DNA of 46,216 nt, taken from an uncultured Oscillospiraceae bacterium (GTDB lineage Bacteria; Bacillota; Clostridia; Oscillospirales; Oscillospiraceae). The translations under genes and the position numbers were made by a program. The DNA lies in assembly GCA_904419145.1 (NCBI GenBank), contig CAJFQQ010000014.1, positions 1-46,216 on the forward strand, written 5' to 3'. Of this stretch, positions 41,027-46,216 are shown piece by piece. Position 1 is the first letter of the stretch, and each line of letters starts with the position of its first letter. Below the pieces are notes generated by a model that saw only the letters and a list, made by a program, of their open reading frames with translations, was not told where the DNA came from and did no database searches.

Positions 41027-41809
41027 ATGTTGCTCACATTGGACATTGGCAATTCCAATATTGACCTGGGCGTGTTTGCCGGGGAGGCGCTGAAGATGCG
41101 GGCCAAGCTCTCCGCCACCGCCGAGCGCAGCAGCGACGAGTTTGCCGCCATGCTCTTTAACCTGCTCCAGATCAACCATGTGGATCCCGCCGCGGTGGAT
41201 GGATGCATGCTGGGTTCAGTGGTTCCGGGACTCACGGGCTTGGTGGAGGAGGCGGTGGGGCGGCTGTTCCGGGTGCCGCTGCTGCGGGTGGGACCTGGCA
41301 TCAAGACGGGTTTCCGCATCAGCATCGACGACCCCTCCCAGCTGGGGGCAGACTTGGTGGCGGACACCGCAGCGGCCCTGGCGGAGTACGGGGCGCCCCT
41401 GATTTTGGTGGACGCCGGCACCGTCACCACCATCGCGGCGGTGGACGACCGCAGCACCTATCTGGGGGGCTGCATCCTGCCGGGCATCCGCTCCAGCGCG
41501 GAGCTCCTCAAGGAGACCACCGCTCTCCTGCCCTCCATCGCCCTGCGGCCGGGCGGGGAGGAGTGCCTGGGCCGCAACAGCGCCGACGCCATGCGCTATG
41601 GCCTGCTTCTGGGCAGCGGCATGCTGGTGGACGGCTTTATCCAGCGCTACCAGGCCCTGCCACGGATGGAGGGAGCCAAGGTCATCGCTACCGGCGGCTC
41701 TGCCAAGCTGGTGACCGCCCAGTGCCGCAGCCGCATCCGCCACGACCCGGATCTGACGCTGAAGGGCCTGCGGCATCTCTACCAACTGAATACAGTAAAA
41801 AAGTTGTGA
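41027..41809 (+). CDS. coaX: Type III pantothenate kinase
   Basis: Predicted 260 residues, normal CoaX length. LTLDIGNSNIDLGVF is the phosphate-1 motif with the catalytic Asp; GADLVADTAAALAEYG and LVDAGTVTTIAAVD follow, and YLGGCILPGIRSSAELL lies near the pantothenate site. Makes phosphopantothenate for coenzyme A and, unlike CoaA, is not feedback-inhibited. GGGAGGAGG precedes the start. The downstream transporter gene supports vitamin metabolism. Confidence 0.95.
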   Translation: MLLTLDIGNSNIDLGVFAGEALKMRAKLSATAERSSDEFAAMLFNLLQINHVDPAAVDGCMLGSVVPGLTGLVEEAVGRLFRVPLLRVGPGIKTGFRISIDDPSQLGADLVADTAAALAEYGAPLILVDAGTVTTIAAVDDRSTYLGGCILPGIRSSAELLKETTALLPSIALRPGGEECLGRNSADAMRYGLLLGSGMLVDGFIQRYQALPRMEGAKVIATGGSAKLVTAQCRSRIRHDPDLTLKGLRHLYQLNTVKKL

Positions 41810-41815
41810 TCGGGT

Positions 41816-41854
41816 AATAACAGGTTCGCCTGTTGTTATAATATTTTGTGCGCC
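41816..41854 (+). terminator. Short hairpin after coaX
   Basis: AACAGG-TTCG-CCTGTT (about 41819-41834) followed by an AT-rich stretch ending TTTT; possibly a weak terminator before the transporter gene. Confidence 0.4.
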
Positions 41855-41911
41855 GTACCCCGGAGCGGGACGACAGCACGCGGTGAAAGACCCGCAAAGG
41901 AGAACAGACCT

Positions 41912-42499
41912 ATGAACCACAACATGAGCAAAGTCCGTAAGATCACACTGACGGCGATACTTATGGCAATCATCTTCCTGATGCAGTACACCCCGCTGGG
42001 GTACCTGCACATCGGGCTGGTGGAGATCACGTTTATTACCATCCCGGTGGTTATTGGGGCCATCGTTCTGGGGCCCTGGTACGGTGCCTTTTTGGGCGCA
42101 GTGTTCGGCGCCACCAGTTTTGCCCAGTGCTTCAGCAGCAGCGTGTTTGGCGCGGCGCTTCTTGCGCTGAATCCGGTGGCCACCTTCTTCTGCTGCATGA
42201 TCCCCCGCATCCTGATCGGCATTGTAGCAGGATTTTTATTCCGTATTCTGACGAAGGTAGACCACTCGGGCATTGTGTCCTTTATCATTACTTCTGTTGC
42301 CGGTGCGTTGACCAACACTGTTTTCTTTGTGGGGATGGTGGTAGCGTTTTTCCAGAACACCTATTTTGACGGCAGCGGCTTTTGGGCCATCTTCCTCAGT
42401 TTCTTTACGTTGAACGTGGCACTGGAGGTACTGGCTTGTACAGTGGTAGCAACGGCGCTGAGCAAAGTGATGATGCACTTTATTTTGAAAGAGGTTTAA
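41912..42499 (+). CDS. ECF transporter S component, probably pantothenate-specific
   Basis: Predicted 195 residues; start at 41912 behind AAAGGAGA. Six hydrophobic spans, with the N-terminal KITLTAILMAIIFLMQYTP and GPWYGAFLGAVFGATSFAQ patterns of vitamin S components, which join a shared EcfAAT module. The neighbouring coaX suggests pantothenate (PanT-like), though folate or another vitamin is possible. The 100-base upstream gap contains GCGGG...CCCGC that could fold, but I do not recognise a riboswitch. Ends at a strong terminator. Confidence 0.8.
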   Translation: MNHNMSKVRKITLTAILMAIIFLMQYTPLGYLHIGLVEITFITIPVVIGAIVLGPWYGAFLGAVFGATSFAQCFSSSVFGAALLALNPVATFFCCMIPRILIGIVAGFLFRILTKVDHSGIVSFIITSVAGALTNTVFFVGMVVAFFQNTYFDGSGFWAIFLSFFTLNVALEVLACTVVATALSKVMMHFILKEV

Positions 42500-42506
42500 G
42501 ACAGAA

Positions 42507-42542
42507 AGCAGGGGCGGCCTACAAGGCCGCCCCTGTTTTTTG
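42507..42542. terminator. Terminator after the S component gene
   Basis: CAGGGGCGGCCT (42509-42520) pairs with AGGCCGCCCCTG (42524-42535), followed by TTTTTTG. Confidence 0.92.
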
Positions 42543-42557
42543 TTTTTCCAGGCGCTT

Positions 42558-44465
42558 TTACGCCTCCGGCAGCGTCAGTTCCGCCTTGAAGAGGTCCCCG
42601 TCCACCGCGATGGAGAAGGTGCCCCCCATCAGTTCCATCAAACTCTTGGCGATATTCAGCCCGAGGCCGCTGCCCTCGGCGTGCCGGGAGGAATCTCCCC
42701 GCACAAATCGCTCCATGAGTTCGTCAGCGCTGATGTTGAGCTGGTCCCGGGAGATGTTCTTCATGCTCAGCACCACCCGGTTCTCCCGGCGGCCCAGGTC
42801 GATGTAGACCCGGCTGCCGGCCATGGCGTACTTGCATACATTGCTCAGCAGGTTGTCCAGCACCCGCCACAGCAAGCGGCTGTCCGCCATGGCGGAGAGG
42901 TTCCCCTCGAAGGTGTTGACGATGACCTCCAGCTTTCCCGCGGTGAGTTTCTGGTCGTACTCGCCCACCGCCTGGAGGATGATCTCGTTGACCACCAGGG
43001 GTTGGAGGGACACGGCGATATTGCCGGTAGAGGCTTTGCTGGCTTCCACCAAGTCCTCCGTCAGTTTCTTCAGCCGATTGGACTGCCGGTCCAGCACCGC
43101 CAGGTATTCGGCGGCCGTCCCGGACAGCTCCTCTTTTTTCAGCAGGTCCACGTAGTTGACAATGGAGGTGAGGGGGGTCTTGATGTCGTGGGAGACATTG
43201 GTGATGAGTTCTGTCTTCAGTCGCTCGGACTTCATCCGCTGCTCCACCGCTCGGTTCATCCCGTCGCCGATGGCGTTGAGGTTCTCCGCGTGTGTCTTGA
43301 TGTCCCAGAACATGTGCCGGGTGTCGATTTTGGCCTCCAGGTTGCCGTCTGCCAGCGCCTGGCCCTCGGCTTGGCACTTCTGGAGCTGCCAGGAGAAGAA
43401 GGCGGTGCCCACCAGCAGCGCACCGTCTAGGAGGAACAGGAGCAGCAGCGGCCCGCCGTCATAGTTGCCCCAGATGGCGAGAAGCGGCTGCAAAATCAAC
43501 AGGACGATTGCCACCAGCACCCAGCGCCAGGTGAGAGGGAGGATATGGACCAGCGTCCCCACGCCGTGCCACAGGGCGCGGCAGAAGCGGACCGCCAGGG
43601 TGCCCAGTTTCCAGCAGATGGTGTTCTCCCAGAACTTCCCCAGTTTCAGCCGGGTGGACAGGGTCATGAGGGCCGCCAGCACCAGCAGGCACAGGGGGAT
43701 GCACAGGGCCACGATCAGGGCCAGCTGGATCCAGCCCCCGGCGTTCAGCTCCGCCACCACGAACACATTGAGGGACCCAAGGCAGAAGAAAATCACCAGC
43801 AGCAGGTCCAGGGGCACCCGGTCCAGCCAGTTGGGGACAATCTCGTCGCTGCCCCGGCGATGGCCCGCGGCGCACAGCAGGAATACCAGCACCGCGAAGA
43901 AGCTGATGACGGAGAAAATGGCCAGCCAGGGGAGGCTGTCCCGGACGGGATAGACCAGCTGGTAGAACACATAGGAAGATGCCAGGTCAAAGCCGCTGAC
44001 ATCGGCATAGTCGCTGAAATAGACCGTGACCGCCAGATGTTCCGCCGGGGCAGGGGGCAGCGTATCCCCGGCAGAGGTCGAGCCCTCACTGGTGACAGGC
44101 TCCTGGGAAACGCCGAAGTCACTGACAGGAAAGGTGTGGGTCACAGCCTGCTGGTAGGGTTCTGTCCAATCGGAGTACAGCGTTTCCCTGGTGTCCGCAT
44201 CCCGGATCTCCACCTGGATGCCCAAAACGTAACTGTAGGGATCGCCGTACCGCAAATATCCCGCCGCAACCTCAAAAGCGATGCTCTCGGCAGCGTCCTG
44301 AAACAGTTCTGTGTCCTCAAAGGTCTGGCTCTCCTCCCGGTAGAACCCGGCCTCATAGGCGATAGCAAGGCCGCCTACCGAGTACAGGGCGGCGAGCCCC
44401 AGCAGCACCACCAGGAAGATGGCCACCACCTTGGCCAAAAGGCTCCCCCGCAGGTCATGCTTCAT
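42558..44465 (-). CDS. Sensor histidine kinase of the two-component system
   Basis: Predicted 635 residues. N-terminal membrane span (about 12-35), an extracellular sensor of about 150 residues, then several further spans (roughly residues 180-330), which is more complex than a simple two-span kinase. A HAMP-like linker precedes the H-box TNVSHDIKTPLTSIVNYVD; the ATPase has NLLSNVCKYAM (N), SGLGLNIAKSLMELMGG (G) and an acidic connecting segment. Phosphorylates the OmpR-type regulator at 44604. Its start overlaps the stop region of the 36-residue membrane ORF by 11 bases. Confidence 0.93.
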   Translation of the reverse strand: MKHDLRGSLLAKVVAIFLVVLLGLAALYSVGGLAIAYEAGFYREESQTFEDTELFQDAAESIAFEVAAGYLRYGDPYSYVLGIQVEIRDADTRETLYSDWTEPYQQAVTHTFPVSDFGVSQEPVTSEGSTSAGDTLPPAPAEHLAVTVYFSDYADVSGFDLASSYVFYQLVYPVRDSLPWLAIFSVISFFAVLVFLLCAAGHRRGSDEIVPNWLDRVPLDLLLVIFFCLGSLNVFVVAELNAGGWIQLALIVALCIPLCLLVLAALMTLSTRLKLGKFWENTICWKLGTLAVRFCRALWHGVGTLVHILPLTWRWVLVAIVLLILQPLLAIWGNYDGGPLLLLFLLDGALLVGTAFFSWQLQKCQAEGQALADGNLEAKIDTRHMFWDIKTHAENLNAIGDGMNRAVEQRMKSERLKTELITNVSHDIKTPLTSIVNYVDLLKKEELSGTAAEYLAVLDRQSNRLKKLTEDLVEASKASTGNIAVSLQPLVVNEIILQAVGEYDQKLTAGKLEVIVNTFEGNLSAMADSRLLWRVLDNLLSNVCKYAMAGSRVYIDLGRRENRVVLSMKNISRDQLNISADELMERFVRGDSSRHAEGSGLGLNIAKSLMELMGGTFSIAVDGDLFKAELTLPEA

Positions 44466-44565
44466 AGTACGCTCTCCATTTTAAGGTGAGGAAGGCCAGG
44501 CCGCCGGCCACCAGTACCAGGGGGAAACAGAGGATCAAAAGGGTGCGAATGAGAATCTTTTTCAT
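44455..44565 (-). CDS. 36-residue membrane peptide between response regulator and kinase
   Basis: ATG at 44565 is preceded by a strong TAGGAGG. The product MKKILIRTLLILCFPLVLVA continues as one hydrophobic span and ends in KWRAYYEA. Its stop codon lies inside the start of the kinase gene (11-base overlap), so translation of the kinase is coupled to it. The 38-base gap after the regulator is free of promoters. It is too short for most annotation pipelines. It may modulate or stabilise the kinase; I know of no named family. Confidence 0.75.
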   Translation of the reverse strand: MKKILIRTLLILCFPLVLVAGGLAFLTLKWRAYYEA

Positions 44566-44603
44566 TGGAAACCTCCTAAATTGGTCTTTGGGGAGCCACG
44601 GCG

Positions 44604-45296
44604 TCAGGCCTGGGGCTCCATCTTGTACCCCAGGCCCCATACCACTTTCAAATACCGGGGCTCCGAGGGGTTGATTTCGATTTTTTCCCGCAAGTGCCGG
44701 ATGTGGACGGCCACGGCGCTCTCAGAGCCCAGGGCTGTCTCGTTCCAGACCTGCTCATAGATCTGGGCGGAGGAGTAGACCCGGCCAGGGTGCTGCATCA
44801 GCAGGGCGAGGATGTTGTATTCCATGGGGGTAAGGTTCACCGCCTCCCCGTCCACGGTGACGATCTTGGCGTCGTCGTCCAGGACGATGCCGCCGATGAC
44901 AATGCGGGAGGGCTTGTGTTCCATGCCGCCCAGCATGGTGTAGCGCCGCAGCTGGCTGCGGACCCGGGCCAGCACCTCCACGGGGTTGAAGGGCTTGGTG
45001 ATGTAGTCGTCGGCTCCCACGTTGAGCCCCAGCACCTTGTCGGTGTCCTCGCTCTTGGCGGTGAGAAGGATAATGGGCACATTGCACTCCTCCCGCAGCT
45101 TGGCGGTGGCGGAGATGCCGTCCATCTCCGGCATCATCACATCCATCAGGATAAGATGGATGTCGTGCTGGCGCACCACGTCGATGGCCTCCCGGCCGGT
45201 GTATGCCTCGAACAGGTTGTATCCCTCCGAGGAGAGATAGATCTTCAAAGCGGAGACAATGTCCCGCTCATCGTCGCAGATCAGGATATTTGCCAT
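44604..45296 (-). CDS. OmpR-family response regulator
   Basis: Predicted 230 residues. Start at 45296 behind AAGGTGGGAG, discarding 12 upstream codons. Receiver: ILICDDERDIVSAL, phosphoacceptor Asp52 in LILMDVMMPEMDG, and LTAKSEDTDKVLGL with the conserved Lys. C-terminal winged helix: VNLTPMEYNILALLMQHPG and VAVHIRHLREKIEINPSEPRYLKVVWGLGYKME. Works with the kinase two genes downstream. Its own promoter and two others carry three TTAAA boxes at identical spacing (45323, 39461, 46010), probably its binding sites. Confidence 0.95.
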   Translation of the reverse strand: MANILICDDERDIVSALKIYLSSEGYNLFEAYTGREAIDVVRQHDIHLILMDVMMPEMDGISATAKLREECNVPIILLTAKSEDTDKVLGLNVGADDYITKPFNPVEVLARVRSQLRRYTMLGGMEHKPSRIVIGGIVLDDDAKIVTVDGEAVNLTPMEYNILALLMQHPGRVYSSAQIYEQVWNETALGSESAVAVHIRHLREKIEINPSEPRYLKVVWGLGYKMEPQA

Positions 45297-45322
45297 ATGG
45301 AATGCTCCCACCTTTCGTAAAT

Positions 45323-45379
45323 ATTGTACCACAGGAAGGTTTAAGAAAAAAGAGGAGAGAAGTTTAAGATTCCTTTAAG
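45323..45379 (-). promoter_or_regulatory. Response-regulator promoter with three TTAAA boxes
   Basis: Minus strand: CTTAAA (45374-45379), 11 bp to CTTAAA (45363-45368), 23 bp to CTTAAA (45340-45345), 17 bp to -10 TACAAT (45323-45328). The 11-bp direct repeat is the usual period for OmpR/PhoB-type dimers, so this suggests autoregulation. Confidence 0.85.
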
Positions 45380-45426
45380 AAACAAGGAAACTGAAGCGGC
45401 CCAGTGCTACAATACTTATAAAATAA

Positions 45427-45682
45427 GTAAGCCTGCCCCATGGGCAGGCTTACGAAAACCACGAAATAGTCTCACAGAGTTTGCGCCCGCAGACGCAAAA
45501 GAGATAGAAACTGTTTTTCCGGCGACATGCGCGTCGGAAAAACACATTACAGCCTACAAGTGTGAGTTTTGCCCGACTTGCGTGGACAAAACTTGCGCGC
45601 AGGAGGCTGCATTTCCTGTCGAAAAAAGTGGCCCACTTTTTTGACAAATGCTGTAAGCCTGCCCACATGGGCAGGCTTACAG
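45427..45682. repeat. Multi-hairpin intergenic element, copy B, flanked by matching hairpins
   Basis: Same four hairpins in the same order as copy A: 45480-45499 (TTTGCG with CGCAAA), 45513-45543 (core TTCCGGCG, six bases, CGTCGGAA), 45550-45609, and 45618-45644 (GTCGAAAAAAGTGG with CCCACTTTTTTGAC). It is bounded on both sides by near-identical hairpins TAAGCCTGCCC/GGGCAGGCTTA (45427-45453 and 45654-45681). Function and strand are unknown. Confidence 0.6.
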
Positions 45683-45693
45683 GCGTCAGTCCC

Positions 45694-45915
45694 TCAGTTA
45701 CAGCTGCTGACCTTGTGGATGCAGTCGGCAGAGATCTGGGGCGGGATGCTGGCGGTCATGGCGCCGTTGTAGTGGATGCAGATCTGGTCGCCGGCACTGT
45801 AGCAGTTGGCGCAGGATGTATTGACCTGCACCTGCTGGCAGCTGCTCTGGTCGCAGACCAGAAGGGAGCCGTCCTGCACCTGGCAGACCACGGCGCACAT
45901 AGTAGTTTCTGACAT
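45694..45915 (-). CDS. Cysteine-rich 73-residue protein
   Basis: Predicted 73 residues with nine cysteines, starting MSETTMCAVVCQV and including VCDQSSCQQV, SCANCYSAGDQICIHYNG. AAGGAGGG precedes the start. No signal peptide. The paired cysteines suggest metal binding or a compact disulfide fold, but no family is recognised. Monocistronic; a TATACT just upstream may be its -10. Confidence 0.75.
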   Translation of the reverse strand: MSETTMCAVVCQVQDGSLLVCDQSSCQQVQVNTSCANCYSAGDQICIHYNGAMTASIPPQISADCIHKVSSCN

Positions 45916-46130
45916 AGAGATTTTCCCTCCTTGTTGTAGTCTAGTATATGGAGGTTTGCGGCATTAGGTGCAGTTCTCATAGGGAGCAGAAAGTGAGGAG
46001 GATGGATTTCTTAAAGAAATCTTAAAGGTTTCCCTACTACCAACTTAAAAACTCTTTGTTATGATAAGACCATACCACCTTTCTAACCATTATTGAACCA
46101 ACTGATGATACCCCAAGGAGGTATGGAGCC
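45916..46130. other. Divergent region between the cysteine-rich gene and the last gene
   Basis: About 215 bases: the minus-strand start signals of the cysteine-rich gene on the left and the box-type promoter for the last gene on the right. Confidence 0.6.
46010..46065 (+). promoter_or_regulatory. Promoter of the last gene with three TTAAA boxes
   Basis: CTTAAA at 46010-46015, 46021-46026 (11 bp on) and 46044-46049 (23 bp on), then TATGAT at 46060-46065 (16 bp on). Same arrangement as 45323-45379 and 39461-39516. Confidence 0.8.
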
Positions 46131-46216
46131 ATGGAAGAAATCGCGTTCTGGCTGTCCCTGATACTGAAAGTGTTTACCGTCTATTTTGCCTGCATCGCGG
46201 TCTTTACCCTGAAAAA
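46131..46216 (+). CDS. Start of a membrane-associated protein gene, cut by the window edge
   Basis: ATG at 46131 follows AAGGAGGT by eight bases. The 28 visible residues begin MEEIAFWLSLILKVFTVYF and form one membrane span. The start resembles those of some clostridial membrane glycosyltransferases, but too little is visible to name it. Preceded by the three-box promoter at 46010, so it is a predicted target of the regulator at 44604. Confidence 0.6.
   Translation, partial: MEEIAFWLSLILKVFTVYFACIAVFTLK

Larger units (their letters stand above)
45297..45693. other. Intergenic region with regulator promoter and structured element copy B
   Basis: 397 bases, no gene. Contains the regulator promoter (45323-45379) and, further right, the multi-hairpin element (45427-45682). 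Confidence 0.7.

Noticed and set aside
41835-41911. Vitamin riboswitch before the S component gene
   Set aside because: A foldable GCGGG...CCCGC is present but no known riboswitch core is recognisable.

Overview
The window reads as a stretch of chromosome from a high-GC, spore-forming member of the Clostridia, most likely an Oscillospiraceae gut bacterium of the Flavonifractor, Lawsonibacter or Intestinimonas type. The evidence is a complete spoIIAA-spoIIAB-sigF operon, a YtvI-type sporulation membrane protein, firmicute-only families (DUF1292, DUF4330, DUF4179, QueH, CoaX with an ECF S component), strong AGGAGG ribosome sites and many near-consensus sigma-A promoters. The genus is an inference. 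I saw no rRNA, tRNA, CRISPR array, transposase or prophage gene, so most of the window is core genome with unusual accessory pieces.

Layout. 1-2356: the 3' part of a ribosome-protection-type GTPase fused to a NYN ribonuclease. 2411-5183: four tandem paralogous membrane proteins behind a perfect promoter. 5239-8672 (minus): serC, a GltD-like oxidoreductase and serA. 8893-9729: a chloramphenicol-acetyltransferase-fold protein. 10034-12241 (minus): a glycosyltransferase fused to CsaB, divergent from a DUF4330 protein. 13042-13678 (minus): ruvX plus a duplicated remnant of its 3' end. 13923-17433: the rpmG-secE-nusG-rplK-rplA and rplJ-rplL cluster with leader RNAs, ending at a terminator with no rpoB. 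17517-20502: a lipoprotein, then an ECF sigma factor with a DUF4179 protein. 20552-24285 (mostly minus): DUF554, TcdA, a peptidyl-prolyl isomerase, a probable 6S RNA on the plus strand, and DUF1292. 24577-27309: a class A penicillin-binding protein. 27386-31514: YtvI, then an ACT protein, homoserine dehydrogenase and aspartate kinase. 31586-33252 (minus): a second sigma/anti-sigma pair. 33426-35608: queH and the spoIIA operon. 35729-40810 (minus): an XRE regulator with DUF3796, a SnoaL-like protein, an acyltransferase, and a DNA-repair gene pair split by a TraX gene. 41027-42499: coaX and a vitamin transporter S component. 42558-45296 (minus): a two-component system with a tiny membrane protein between regulator and kinase. 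45694-46216: a cysteine-rich peptide gene and the start of another membrane protein gene.

The most striking signal is a shared promoter design in front of three transcription units: the response regulator itself, the traX unit and the last gene. Each has three TTAAA-centred boxes at exactly the same spacing (11 bp, then 23 bp) followed by a -10 element 16-17 bp further on. This looks like the regulon of the encoded OmpR-type regulator. Other points of interest are the GTPase-NYN fusion, the four-paralog membrane cluster, two related copies of a roughly 200-nt multi-hairpin intergenic element, a third element closed by a 10-bp inverted repeat, an internal start with its own Shine-Dalgarno in lysC, and the ruvX 3'-end remnant.
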